A stretch of DNA of 64,000 nucleotides from Henricia sp. BOLD:AAB3569 (GCA_037783545.1 JBBELK010000166.1:62001-126000), one strand, 5' to 3'. Positions 44,099-56,535 are shown, counted from the stretch's first letter. Made by a program: numbers and translations. The notes: generated from the letters alone by a model not told the origin.

Positions 44099-44997
44099 AA
44101 ACCCCTGTATTCCGTTTATTTGCTCAAAACAACCTAGGCTACATGTCCCCGTCCAAAAGCCAAGCTTACACTGTTTTAATCAATCCTCAAACATCTTAAA
44201 TGTTCAGAAATTTACTATGCAGATAAACGGAATACAGGACAATTCTCTTACCTTGCAGTTGTTGACATGTTCAGGATGGGGACGTTCAAAAGCGGATTAC
44301 AGTACGATTCGTGAAGGTAGATTTACAGCAACACACATGCACGCACCCACACATGTACTATTTACGTTCATCATCAACGCACGTTAACAATGCAATGCAA
44401 AATGGCGGCCGCGAACCTTAAAAAGCGCGGTTTTTCACTTCGGTGGTTCCCACTCGTTGCAAACACGAAACGCAAACTACCAGTTGCGCTTATCCAATAG
44501 AAATTCAGTATACGGTAGCGGTGTTTCGTTAGTCAGAGGACTAATCGCATTTAGTCATTGCAAAATCCAAAACCTATCAATTTCAAGTTGTTAAATTACT
44601 GATTTTGATGTCAAACTTGTGTAAACACTCTATTACCACCGGTATTAATTAAAAAAACACTTTAAAGTATCATAAGCATTTTATTTTCAAAATTTTTGCA
44701 TTGAAAATGCTGCATTTTTATTTGTACTGAGAAAGATCATAAGTGTGATTAGTTTGATAACAAAACTCAAGAAAAGAATATTCTAAAGTAAAGATGAACT
44801 TAAAAAAATAACGTTTAGCTCAAAATGAATGACTTACTTTTATTGGTCACAATCATCAGAAATGACTAAGGTACATTAGTCACTGCTGACTAATCATTAG
44901 TCCTGCATCGATTTTATTAGTCATAGAGACCTGACTAATCTAAATTAGTCATTTTGACTAATTTATGAGCACCAATGACTAACTTGTGTTTACAGTG

Positions 44998-45175
44998 TGT
45001 TCAATTTCCTGTTGCCCTGAAACCACCAAGACTAGAGAATTGCAAATCGTTTCCAGCCAACTTCACAATTTAATTACTGTACCACAACGGCCTGTGATCC
45101 TTTTGCTCGCTACTGGAAATTATCGATTTGGTGGGCGGAGAGTGGTACAATGTATCATACTCTCAGGCTTGTTTT
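44998..45175 (-). promoter_or_regulatory. Distal upstream region of lectin 3, displaced by the 5.1-kb element
   Basis: TGTTCAATTTCCTGTTG...CCAGCCAACTTCACAATTTAA...GGAAATTATCGATTTGG matches 34518-34680 and 38372-38540 in units 1 and 2. It identifies the other side of the insertion. Confidence 0.6.
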
Positions 45176-47637
45176 GATGTAGCCTTGTCTAAGGCTGTGA
45201 TTTTGTCTTACCGTCTGATTTTGTCTTCGAGCGAGGAATAATACACGTGGTTTTAACAAGCCTGACTTCGCGCGGACAATATGGCGAATTTTTTTTTAAC
45301 GCCACATAGATGCAGTAATACTTCAGAAAACCATAAAAATCCATGAGCTAACGTTCGAAGTGCAAACCGAGCCTTACCGAGTACAACGTTCTTAACTATG
45401 GAAGAACCCCCAGGAAATAACTGTCAGCACTTCTTGTCAAAGAACTGAGAGACGAACTACGAATGAGACAGCTAGACCAACAAGAAACTAAAACTGAACT
45501 ACAGGAAAGATTGTCTAAAGCAATGGCCGAGAACGGCGAGGACCCAGAATATATTGCGGCGAAACATATACCTGAAGCCCATGAACCTACTACAGAAATG
45601 TTGAGATCAAGAAATCGTTATATGAGCTAAAAGAGCTAATCATGTCACTAAACAATTAATTTAATTTAAGTCGGGATGCCAGCAAGCAAACCCCCACTGA
45701 AAACAGTAGTCTACAATCCCAAGTTGAGTCACTTCAGTTGCCATTGCTATCTTACGGGAAGACATTGCTACTTTAACGAAGACGAATGCGCTTATTGTTA
45801 GGACGACCCCTCTATTGTCTACTGACACAGATGAGAGCTCTGGGAACAATGGCCATCCGGTAACCACAATGACGGCGTTCAAGCTGAACAATGGAAAGTA
45901 AAGCCCACCACACTAGCACCGTCTGAACGCGAGCCAGGTAATCTGATTTGTGATCGATCGTCTTCCCCTATATCTATCTCCAACATGTTTTCTGTCCTTG
46001 ACGATACAACAAACGACCCTTCGGCCGAGGAAATTATTGATCACTATTTTAATGTTATCAATAACATGCATGACAACGACAATCCCCCAACCTTCGCCCA
46101 GCAAATTCATGACTATCGTGAAAATCAAAAGCATCAGTTTACGCAACAAACAGACGTACTACTCGTCGGCGACTCGATAACTAAGAACATTAAAGGTCAT
46201 CGCCTCAGCAAGTCTCATAAGGTCACGAGCGTTTCCTATCCTGGTTTAAAAGTGGGCGACGTCTTACCAAAGGTGACTAGCCCAAACAACAACCCGGTTT
46301 TCAGAGGCGCCGCCCACCCGGCCCAATCGTTTGTCATTCTTCACGTCGGGACGAATAACTTGAGATATGACCCCCGTCACAGTCGTTAGCAAGCTGGTAC
46401 AAGCGGCCGATAAAATAACTGAAACCTCCTCCTCTTCCGTGTCCTTTTCCTCAATCATTCACCTGGGAAATGAGACTATAGCTCAAAGGAATATAATCCA
46501 AACAATTAACAATAATCTACGGGAAACTGTATCGTGGCTGGGGGTTTATATTAAATTATAACATCAGAGACTCACACCTAGCTAATGACGGTATCCACTT
46601 AAATAACCGCGGAACTGCAACATTAGCAGGTAACCTGATCAAATACTTGACGACTCTGACATCGCATCCACCGGTCCATCACAACCCCCAAGTCACAAAC
46701 CATCGTACGTACGCCGATGTTCTCAAGTCACCGCAACCTCGGCAGCCCAAACAACAACCGGGTTTTCAGAGGCGCCGCCCACCCGGCCCAATATGGAGAA
46801 AGAATACCACCGATCGTACCGGTCATGCGATCCGGACTGGGTCCGTACCTCAACTTTGTCAACCATGTGACAAATACCGTGTAAACCGCCATATAAACTC
46901 AAAGCAGCTTAAATGCGTTTCTTTGAATGCACGTAGTGTTTTAAACAAAATAATTTGTTTGCAGACAATAATTGAATTTGAGGATCCTGATGTTATTTGC
47001 ATTACCTCATTTATGCAATGATATCAACTCCACTGAATTTCTCCCTTCTAATTACTTTGCTTTTAGAAAGGACAGAAACAGGCACGGTGGAGGTGTTCTT
47101 ATTGCTTATACAGTAATCCTAAGGGTTTCTGGAACTATGTTAAGACACGTAAAACAGATAACTCGTCAATTAACTGCTTATCTATCAATGGCGATAAAGT
47201 TACCGACTCGGAAATAATGGCCGAAGCTTTCAATAATCAGTTTCCATGTTTAATACTTACGCCGAGTCGAAAGAACGAAATCCTGACCCCATACCCAGTG
47301 TTGATAATATGAGTGATATCAGGTGCACGACATATGAAGTCTGCAAACTTCTCAAAGAAATTGACGCTAACAAAGCTCAGGGTCCTCTCCTAGAATTCTA
47401 AAAGAAGGAGCAGAATACATTGCACCCTTTCTCACTAAGCTCTTTAACGACTCCCTAGAAATGTTCCCGCAGACTGGCGATGTGCACACGTGCTCCCTTT
47501 GTTCAAAAAGGGAAAATTTATTGCAATATACTTATTAAACACTTGCAGATTAACAATATCCTCGATGAAAATCAACATATGTTCAGAGCTCAGCATTCTT
47601 GCGACATACAATTAATTGATGCAATACACGACTGGAG

Positions 47638-48574
47638 CTGGGGTGGATTGCAATATAACCGTCTTTAGTCTGAGACACATCATGTGTCCTAACTGAGTTT
47701 ATAATAATAATAATAATAATAATGATCAGATTTGTATAGCGCACATATCCACCCTGCAGGGTGCTCAAGGCGCTGTTACCATTATTACCGCTGCCATCAG
47801 GGAATCACCAGAACCATTTCGCTTCAACTAGGTGGCTGCTGGTCAGGCGCACATCCCTATCAGCAGTTAGATTGTGGCATTCCCCTTAACAGCTTCCCAT
47901 ATATCGCTTGGGTTGACGAGGCAACTGGGATTAAGTGCCTTGCCCAGGGACACAGACACGTTGGTCGAAGTGGGGCTTGAACCCCCAACCTCTGATTGGG
48001 AGTCCCGCTTCATACCCACTAGACCACACGCGCTCCCTGACATCTTAGCTACGACACATTGAAAAATGCCTTGCAATATCCAAAAGTTAGTACGTCTTAG
48101 CTAAGACATAAAAGCTTGTATGTCTTTACTGTTGTGAGCGGCGTTTCAATCGCATTCGTGCGTTTGCATACCATCGCGCATGTGCACTACATTACTTGCC
48201 GGTTGTTGCTGCCATACGTACGCGTGACAGTGGCGTGAAAAACATCGTGAAAACTTTCAGAATTAACATAGGTCCAGCTTGAATCGTAATTTCCTTTCAG
48301 TGGAAACTGAGTTTAAGAAAGATAAACTATCAAAAAATAAACTTTTGATCCTAGTCACAATGCTCCTTTTGTCTAAATTTAGCAGGAAATTTTTCCAAAG
48401 ACATAACTTAGGACACATATTAGGTGTCTTAAATTGTATGTGTCCTAGGACACAAGTTAGGATACATAAATGTTTATTGCAAGGCAAAATAATCTATGAT
48501 GTCTTAGTGATGTCAGACTTAGGACGTCCTAGGGGTTAGGACGTCCTAACTGTCTTTATTGCAATCCACCCCAG
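47638..48574. mobile_element. 0.94-kb TIR element inserted in the LINE
   Basis: 18-bp inverted repeats CTGGGGTGGATTGCAATA (47638) and TATTGCAATCCACCCCAG (48557-48574) are perfect. The LINE reading frame resumes just beyond (GGTACTTGGACGATGG). The interior has AGGACACA/TGTGTCCTA motifs in both orientations and a SINE at 47700-48038. No transposase. Confidence 0.85.
47700..48038 (-). mobile_element. tRNA-derived SINE with (AAT)n tail
   Basis: On the - strand it starts with a tRNA-like head: A-box TGGTCTAGTGGGTATG and B-box GGTTCAAGCCC. A conserved body (CTGGGCAAGGCACTTAATCC, GATAGGGATGTGCGCC, CTATACAAATCTG) and an (ATT)n tail at 47700-47725 follow. A 5'-less copy lies at 58618-58760. Confidence 0.85.
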
Positions 48575-49975
48575 GTACTTGGACGATGGTTTTAGTGTTG
48601 ATATTATATATTTTAGACTTTGCTAAACCTTCTGACAGAGTTCATCGCGGACTCCTTCGTGAGAAACTTATCATGTATGGTGTAGGTGATACGAATATTA
48701 AGTGGATTATGAATTTCCTAAATGAGAGAGAACAAAGGGTGTCTATCGGTGGTAAGTTTTCGTCATGGTCCAAAGTCAAATCTGGCGTACCACAGGGTAC
48801 CATACTGGGGCCAATTTTATTCCTGTGCTTCACAAACGATATTTCTCACAATATCCGGTCAACAATTCGTTTATATGCAGACGATTGCGTTTTATATCGC
48901 CGTATTGCCACTGACGAAGACACTGACATCCTACAATGTTATCTTAATACACTTAGTAAATGGTCTGAGCAATGGAAATTAAACTTTAACATCGATAAGT
49001 GCAAGGTCATGCACATGTCCAGAAAGTTGCTGCACAGTCAGCACGATTACTACAAAGACGGTAACAGGCTATCAAGTATCAACAGCGAAAAATACCTAGG
49101 AGTCATCATAAACAATAAACTTACACCAAATGCCTCAAAATGCTGGGTCTCGTTAAACGTAATTTTAGAAACTGTTCCGAGTCTGTTCTTAAAAAGTTAT
49201 ATATTTCCCTCATCAGATCACGGTTGGATTATTGCTGCATAGTTTGAGACCCATACAGACTCGCCCACTCGTCTATTATTGAACGTTTACAAAAGTATAG
49301 CGTTATATTTATTTGCAGAAATTGGCAGGCTAGCTATTATACGCTTTAAAACCAACTGGGCTGGGTCAACCTACAAATAAGAAGAAAGTATTTGCGCTTG
49401 GTCATGTGCTTCAAAATTCCTAAAGGAAATATTAATGCGAACTCTCTTAAACAATTTACTCCTGCTGTTAGAATTGGAAGAAATGACCATAGTGAAAAGC
49501 TCAATATTCCATTTGCTAGAACTGACTGCTACAAGTACTCTTACTTCGTCCAAACTGCTAACGAGTGGAACGGCCTGCCTGAGAGCATTGTTCATAGCTC
49601 ATCTCTAAATGTGTTCAAAAAGACCCTTTCTGATTTTGTTAACTGTTTAGTTAGTATATAATTTTGGTTTACGTTTTATCGGTGTGAATTATTTATAATT
49701 GTACATATTCTTGGATGTTTCCTACAATTTATAATTCCTTTAAATTTGTATTGCTTTTGTCTTGTATCCTTTCGCCTTTTGTTGCCTGTGCTTGCTTTCA
49801 TTTTTTCGTTGGGTCCGTGAATTTTATTGTTAATTTGCTTGACTTAATGTTTTAATCCTGTTTTATTTTGGTGTAATATATTTCGTTTGTCTTAGATTAT
49901 CTCCTTTTTTTATGGATTTTATAATAATAACTTTTTATCAGGTTTTTGTGATACTTACTGTTTTAAGTTTTAATT

Positions 49976-50081
49976 GGCTGTTCCGACACGGGCGGGAATA
50001 GCCTTTGTTTTCGTTACGATTTTTTAAATTTTGTGCTGTTCCGACACGGGCGGGAACAGCCTTTGTTTTCGTTACGATTTT
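49976..50081. repeat. Two-copy direct repeat with internal hairpin
   Basis: GCTGTTCCGACACGGGCGGG and GAA(T/C)AGCCTTTGTTTTCGTTACGATTTT occur twice, about 58 bases apart. GCTGTTCC and GGGAACAGC can pair as a hairpin stem. A degenerate relative is at about 51740. Confidence 0.7.
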
Positions 50082-50328
50082 ATTTTTATTTTTATTTATT
50101 TTTCCTTTTTCTTCTTCCACTTTTTCAGACGCTATTTCGGGTACTAGCACATTCATGATTGACTCCAAACTTCACATGGACATTGATCACTATGTGAATT
50201 TGTGCACAGTACTGATGACGTCATGATGACGTCATCACGTGTCACATTAAAGGGGCATGAAGTTAAATAAATTAAATATTCAAAAGATCCGCACATGGCT
50301 TGACCTTTGTCCTCGTTTCCTATTGGTC

Positions 50329-51402
50329 AATATAATAATAATAATAATAATAGCAATCTTATATAGCGCCAAATGCCAGGGCCTCTATACGCTTTACAGT
50401 ATAAACCAACGCGATAACATACATATACATGTACATAGATAAAAACAAATATTAAACGTTAAAACCAAAGAGCATCATCAAGAGCATCAAGTCTGGTAAT
50501 ACTGAACAAAAAGATGCGTCTTAAGCTGGGACTTGAAATTACTGATGGAATGAATTTGACGCATGCTGTTAGGAAGACCATTCCAGAGGTGTGCCGCTGA
50601 AAAAACAAATGATCTATCACCATAGAATTTTGTTGATGAGCGAGCAGGTACCCTCAATTGACAGTCCGATGATGATCTTAGAGACCTAGATGGGGTATAC
50701 AACTGGACAAGGTCAGAAAGATAACCCGGAGCTATGTTATGAATGGCCTTAAAGGTAAGTAAAAGAGTCTTAAATGCTTGACTGGAAGCCAATGGAGCTG
50801 AAAGAGAATTGGTGTCATGTGCTCACGTCGAGAGACACGAAGATCAAGTCGTGCCGCAGCGTTCTGCACCCGCTGAAGTTTAGCAATTTCTTTGTCCGGT
50901 AATCCAAAAAGTAAGGAGTTGCAGCAATCTAACCTCGAGGTAACAAAAGCATGCACTAATCTAGAAGTCGATGTTTGATCAAGATATTGTCGAATCTGTC
51001 CAATCTTTCTTAATGCATGCCAAGCAGCCTTACACAAGTTGTTGATATGATTGGTCATTGTGAGAGATGAATCCATGGAAACTCCAAGGTTGCGAGCATG
51101 TACTGACAATAGTCAAACCTGACAAGGAATGACAGACCGCTTTACTAAAATGTGAACGAAAAAACAGTATCTCGGTCTTCCTATCATTTAGCACAAGCAT
51201 GTTGAATTTACACCAATATCTAATGGCAGATATACATGCTTCCATCCTCTCCACAGCAGTATCACGCTCATGAGGCTTAAATGACAGGTAGAGCTGGGTA
51301 TCATCGGCATACATGATAGATTGAATACCATAAGCGTCAATTATGTCTTGTAAAGGGGCACTGAACAAAATGAAAGCCAGTGGCCCAATGACAGAGCCTA
51401 AA
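50329..51402 (-). mobile_element. 5'-truncated LINE of L2/CR1-like type
   Basis: The - strand shows GSVIGPLAFILFSAPL, MYADDTQLY (catalytic box intact), NLGVSMDSSL, LDCCNSLLFGLP, HWLPVKH, FKAIHNIAPGYLSDL and AAHLWNGLPNSMR in order, over three frames separated by frameshifts. The 3' end is a (TAATAA)n tail at 50331-50352. It lies inside a dispersed repeat unit (GGTCAA on one side, ATTTTGCCTTGC on the other). Confidence 0.85.
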
Positions 51403-53236
51403 ATAAAATTTTGCCTTGCTATTTGAAAGTGATACAAGATATCTGGATGGGGTCAACCATGTTACACTTCAACTAAGGTGGGGTATCCAAAAAAATATGA
51501 CGATGACCTTTGACCTTGCTCACTTCCGGTCGAAACAGGAAGTGGCCCTTAGTGTGAAAATGGTAGGGTATAAATATGGTGCAAGGGTGTTAATGTCAGA
51601 GGCCCTCAAGCTTTCCAAAATATGAGTGATGACGACATCTTATAAGATAGCGCCCTCTAGGGACAAGATGATTAAATAGTTAAATATAACAATACAGGTG
51701 ATAATAGGTCGTCTCGAACACCAGACATGTTCATAAAAAGGAGGGGAACAGCCATGTGTTCGTTGTCAATTAAGAACGAACATGGGTCTAGTTTTTTTTT
51801 TTTCCTTCTTTCACTTACTTCAGACGCTATTTCGGGCACTTGCACATTCATGATTGACTTCAAACTTCACAGGAACATTGGTCACTATGTGAATTTGTGC
51901 ACAGTACTAATGACGTCATGATGACGCCATCACGTGTCAGATTAAAGGGGCATGAAGTTTAATAAATTAATTAAATATTCAAAAATCAATAAATCAACCG
52001 TTTGACCTACGATCTTGATTCCTTCGCCATATACGATGACTAACAAAGGTCTTTAAGATGTGCACACGCCTTGACCTTTTACCTTATTTCCTATTTGTCA
52101 AACAGATTTTGCCTTGCCATTTGAAAGTGGTACAAGATATTTGGACGGGGTCAACTGTGTTACACTTCGACTAGGGTGGGGACGGGTATCCCAAAAATAT
52201 GGCGGTAACCTTTGACCTTGCTCACTTCCGGAAGTGGCCCTTAGTTTGAAAGTGATAGGAGGTATTGAGATGGGATCAATGGTGTTATTATCAGAGGCCC
52301 TTTAAAGGCCCTGTAGATGATAAAACCATTATAAAACCATTATAAATCAAAAGAAAGACATCTACAAACTCATCCAAAGAAATTTCAGCTTTGTCAAATA
52401 TACCACTTTTAAAAAAACCATGAAAATCCATATGCATTTTCCTGGTCTTGGCGGGGTGTTTCAAATATTCGTTCTCAGTTGATCGGGTACTATGTGGCTT
52501 GCGTCATGCACTCTGTGGCGCACATACTGCGTGTGCGCGCGATACATACAAATGCATCGCGTTGGATCGAACACGCACACGGAGTACACAGCGCCCATTC
52601 ATTTTGGACCGCGTAGATGCGAACCAAAAATAAGTAGATCGTTTGCAAACGATCTAAATAATTTCACCTTTACGGCTTATTTTCTGGTAAAATTATATAA
52701 TTTTGAGCGAAAACCTTTCATTGGATAGTTGCTATTAATTAAATCTTTACTTTCAGAACTTTTCCCCTGTAAACTCGTCGATTACTTTTTGGGGTCATTG
52801 CAAATGATCCACTGGGCCTTTAAGCATTCCAAAAATATAAGTGATAACGTCATTGTACGAAATAGCGCCCTCTAGCGACAAGATGATTACGTAATTAAAT
52901 ATTCAAAAATCAATAAGAAATCAACCGTTTGACCTTCGGCATATACGATCACTTACATGTCTTTAAGATGTGCACATGGCTTGACCTTTGACCTCGTCTC
53001 CAATTGGTCTAACAGATTTTACCTTTCCATTTGAAAGTGGTACAAGATATCTGCATGTGGTCAACTGTATTACACTTCGACTAAGGTGGGGTATCCAACA
53101 AATATGGCGATGACATTTGACCTTGCTCACATGTGTCAGATTAAACGGCATGTAAAAAAATTAAATATTCAAAAATTAAATATTTAAAAATCAACAAAAA
53201 TTCTACCGATTGACCTACGATCTTGATTCCTTCGCC

Positions 53237-53495
53237 ATATGGGTCATTCTATAAATTTTGGGTCCAACGTGTGACATGTTTCTGTCCCCGTTACACCTGA
53301 CATACTGCTATTTGCCATACAAGTATCATTAAAAATGCCTTCAAAACATGTTTTTATGAATTGTACTTTAAGTAATCACTCTTTGAAATAGAGAGCATTT
53401 AAAGAATGTCCTGAATTTACAAACTACATTTTACAAGATGTCAGCTGTAACGGGGACAGAAAAATTGGACCTCAAATTTATAAAATGACCCATAT
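53237..53495. mobile_element. Hairpin MITE with ATATGGGTCATT ends
   Basis: ATATGGGTCATTCTATAAAT and ATTTATAAAATGACCCATAT are inverted, as are CTGTCCCCGTTACA and TGTAACGGGGACAG. It splits CCTTCGCCATATACGATC, a sequence found intact at about 52020, leaving ATAT on both sides. A related end appears at 63893 at the edge of the window. Confidence 0.85.
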
Positions 53496-54449
53496 ACGAT
53501 CGCTAACAAAGGTGTTTAAGTTGCGCACATGCCTTGACCTTTGACCTCGTTTCCTATTGGTCAAACGCCTTTTGCCTTTCCATTTGAAAGTGATACAAGA
53601 TATCTGGATGGGATCAACCGTGTTACACTTCGACTAAGGTGGGGTATCCAAAAAATATGACTATGACCTTTAAATTTGACCTTGCTCACTTCCGGTCGAA
53701 TTCGGAAGTGGTTTCTAGTGTGAAAATGGTAGAGGGTATAAATATGGGGTCAAGGGTGTTAATGTCAGAGGCCCTCAAGCTTTCAAAAATATGAGTGATG
53801 ACGTCATCGTATAAAATAGCGCCCTCTAGTGACAAGATGATTAAATAGTTAAAAACTATTTTGAGAGTACTCGTACTCGAACAGTCCGTACTCGTACTCG
53901 GTAAGCGAAGTATTCGGAATCGACCTGTACTCGACTCTCCAAGTACTCGTACTCGAATAGCAGTACTCGACAAAAATAGCGTAGACTGCATGCAAACTGC
54001 TCCCGATTCCTACTGCAGTATCGATTAGAGAATCAATTCTGTACGCCCGTCGATCAGGAAATTGTGACTCAGAGCTAGCCGCGCGCGGCCCATTAACGTA
54101 TGCACATATCCCAGGCGGCGTGGTTTTTTTTTTACACCGCAGCGAGGGGTACACCCCAATTTTTCAACCCGAATAGAGTCTAAGTTTCCAATGACTGACA
54201 CTTCTCGAGTGACAATCTTGGAAATAGTGACGACTCTTACTCTTAGACTGGTTTCCCGGACCTTATTTTCCACATACAAACACGAATCTCATGTTCATTG
54301 CATATGTGGTGCCGGAACTAGTCAAGTATAAACTAAAGATAAGCTGAAGTGCATCTTTAATGAACAAAAACACATTTTGTATACATAAAGTCAATACACG
54401 TGACATGAATTCTGAATGCGTCTTTATAAAAATGTCATTTATCGAGTGC

Positions 54450-54877
54450 AATGCATAGTTCCGACCTGTCAATCAAGCAGAACCCGCCGACCAATCACAA
54501 CATAGCTAGCAGACATCGCTCAATAGCTCAAAGTGCATCGCCTCACAACAACATACAGTTTGTTCAGTGTTGTATGCGGTGATCCGGGTGATTTTTTGTT
54601 TCAAGGCCGGGCGTTTCGCTGTTCAGAGGCACGAAAGCACGTATTTCATGATATGACATCCCTGCATTACTGGCCCTTTACTCAGTGTGTTCTATGATAA
54701 CTGTCGACCCTGAAACATAAATACCTTTGAGCTTTCTCCAATGAATATGTGCTTTCCGTTGAACGTCCGTTGAATTGGTTTGTGCAGTGTATGTGGACAT
54801 TTTGACGATAGCGTGTGAGGCATAGCAACAATATCTAAGGGGGCGGGGTTAACTTGGCAAAATCGGAACTATGCATT
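54450..54877 (+). mobile_element. 430-bp MITE with TIR AATGCATAGTTCCGA, copy 1
   Basis: The ends AATGCATAGTTCCGAC and TCGGAACTATGCATT are inverted. The whole interior aligns in reverse with 59954-60413 (CAATCACAAC, GGCCGGGCGTTTCG, ACTGGCCCTTTACTCAGTGTG, GACGATAGCGTGTGAG). Non-coding. Confidence 0.85.
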
Positions 54878-55437
54878 AAAACAATGTTCATTGCTCTATG
54901 ATTAAAACAACTTCACACTTCATTTGGATTAGAGAAAGTGAATCAAGGAATTGTCGAAGTTGGTTTATTTTGTCCATACACATGACATGAAATAATCAAA
55001 CTGGCAGTGTTTGTGTTTACAATTTACAATGTCAAGAGTCATTTACAAAAACAGATAAGTGCCATTCAAAATGTTGCACATACCTCAAGCTTTTCCGTCT
55101 TGCCTTTCAGAAAATAACCAGCAAAATGTAAAAGAAAGGTATTAAAATTGATAAAATCAAGTCACTTTTACTAATTGATTGCTTTCAATGACGTAGAACA
55201 TCCGGGAATGTGTGGTGGGCAACAGTCACGCGCGTACACGCGCGCGCCAATAGACGCACATGAACACGCGTAAAAAATACTAACCAGCGTATTTCCATTC
55301 GAAGATGCCGCACGCGGGCGTTGTGATACGTTCAAATTATTGAGCATGCACTCGGCTTGTAAAAACGAAAGTGCTTTTAGTTGATCGCGAATTTTAGCCT
55401 GAAGAAATGCGTTTTTATCTTTCTCGATACAACAGCC

Positions 55438-55474
55438 ATGGCGCAACAACATAAAGCAAGGTCAAGCAACAGAG
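55438..55474 (+). CDS. Candidate first coding exon (orphan)
   Basis: GCCATGG gives a strong Kozak context. Twelve codons (MAQQHKARSSNR) are followed by donor GTAAGT after a phase-1 base. No matching downstream exon could be identified, and a MITE starts about 115 bases later. The function is not recognised. Confidence 0.3.
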
Positions 55475-55588
55475 GTAAGTGCAACCAATGCGCTTTTCTT
55501 GCTCTTTTTGCCGGTTATTACTCGGGCCACGTGGGTCATGAAAAATGCCCACCAAAATGGTGGATGGAAGGGGTGACGTCACCGGAAA

Positions 55589-56535
55589 GCAATCAATAGA
55601 CCAGTTGCGTGATAGATTTGCATAAGTCCTGGAGTCACGCCTATATTTACATAAATGCTAGAGTCCCGCCTTCGCGCTATATTGCGCTTGCGTACGAGTA
55701 ACTCAAGCACCGAACTATACACCAATCCGAGCTGCAAAGTCATGGTCCATGTAAGTCCGCCATAGCTGGGGGCCATCCAGTGCCATGAACTGTGGGTTTT
55801 GTGTTGATGATATGCTGTTACATTATGTTGTCACTTCGAACAATTTTGTGCGTTTATTTGCTTGCGAAGCCTGTGTACGCGTACGCGTTGTGCGCTGTTC
55901 GATTTAACAACAAGACAAAGCGCCCAGTCCATGGCAGTGGATGGCCCCCAGCTATGGCGGACTTGCAGGGAAGGAGTCCTTAGCAACCGGATTCGTGTAT
56001 ATCTAGCAAATCGGCCCCGTTTCTAGGGGGTGCACGCTGGCACATGGTAACCGTGCGGTACCTGGAATACCTCGCACATTACTCAATTTATTTTAAAGCT
56101 GGACCATGTTGATTGAACAAGTGGATCAACAATTCAATCCAGTCACATAACCCAAAATCGTTTCTCTACCTTCTTGAATACATCATTGCAGTTTGAAAAC
56201 GTTCCAGCTTTCAAAGTTGACATCAATTTGAAGTCAAAAAACACGTTCTATTTCGTTACTTTGACGAAAATTCTCGATGACTACATGTTTCAACATGTTC
56301 ATGTCAACATGTAATTTCGGATGGTCCAGCTTAAAGTGCATAGAGTAATGTGAGAGGTATTCCAGGTACCGCACACACTTTCTCGCTGATTACTATGGAC
56401 CAGCGTGCACCCCCTGGAAACGGCCGGATTTGCCAGATAGTCAGGTGCTTGACTTACTCGCATGCGAGCGCCATAGCGTGAAGGCTGGACTCTAGAATTT
56501 ATGCACATTTATCACGCAACTGGTATATTGATTGC
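55589..56535. mobile_element. 0.95-kb TIR element (GCAATCAATAGACCAGTTGCG)
   Basis: The left end GCAATCAATAGACCAGTTGCG and the right end (CGCAACTGGTATATTGATTGC) are inverted. Inside, 55741-55787 and 55930-55970 form a further inverted pair (GGGGGCCATCCA, CATAGCTGG), as do about 55995-56085 and 56345-56440 (AATACCTC, GGTGCACGCTGG). The block GCTATGGCGGACTTGCAG is shared with 26893-26910. Confidence 0.75.

Larger units (their letters stand above)
39941..44997. mobile_element. 5.1-kb foldback-type element with TIR CACTGTAAACAYAAGTTAGTCATT
   Basis: The left end CACTGTAAACATAAGTTAGTC and right end GACTAACTTGTGTTTACAGTG are inverted. Both ends continue into arrays of short TTAGTCA/TGACTAA palindromes (39958-40200 and 44870-44990). 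The lectin 3 upstream region is split exactly at these ends, which proves insertion. No transposase was found. It contains a foldback at 41365-42274, an inverted pair at 42431-42720 and an inverted satellite-like block at 43180-44098. Confidence 0.7.
45389..49935 (+). mobile_element. Degenerate LINE with SAP, SGNH-like, endonuclease and RT regions
   Basis: In order: a SAP-like segment (VKELRDELRMRQLDQQETKT, about 45433-45640); an ORF1 segment with VLLVGDSITKNI and FVILHVGTNNL, characteristic of the SGNH/GDSL-like domain of some LINE ORF1 proteins (45985-46389); an endonuclease start (SLNARSVLNKI, 46917; RKDRNRHGGGVLIAY, 47066); reverse transcriptase with DFAKPSDRV, SGVPQGTILGP and YADD (48559-49242); and a C-terminal NEWNGLPESIVHSSSLNVFK block (49392-49661). 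Many frameshifts and stops are present. A TIR element with a nested SINE interrupts the reverse transcriptase at 47638-48574. A (TAA)n tail is near 49920. Confidence 0.85.
50082..53870. repeat. Multi-copy dispersed repeat block with TGACGTCA motifs
   Basis: A unit of several hundred bases recurs at about 50130, 51410, 51830, 52085, 52800 and 53490. It is recognised by GCACATTCATGATTGACT, TGACGTCATGATGACG, TTGACCTTTGACCTCGTTTCC, ATTTGAAAGTG(A/G)TACAAGATAT, CTTGCTCACTTCCGG and TAGCGCCCTCTAG. Copies are truncated differently. A LINE (50329-51402) and a hairpin MITE (53237-53495) are inserted within units. No coding capacity. Confidence 0.75.

Noticed and set aside
44986-45177. 63-aa ORF after the 5-kb element
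   Set aside because: The sequence is the distal upstream region shared by the lectin units and is not open in the other copies.
47960-48038. Possible tRNA gene on the - strand
   Set aside because: It is the head of a SINE with an (AAT)n tail; the same body occurs elsewhere without the head.
53686-54154. Ser/Thr/Tyr-rich ORFs on the - strand
   Set aside because: They come from repeats of the GTACTCGTACTCG type at 53870-53965; simple-sequence artefact.
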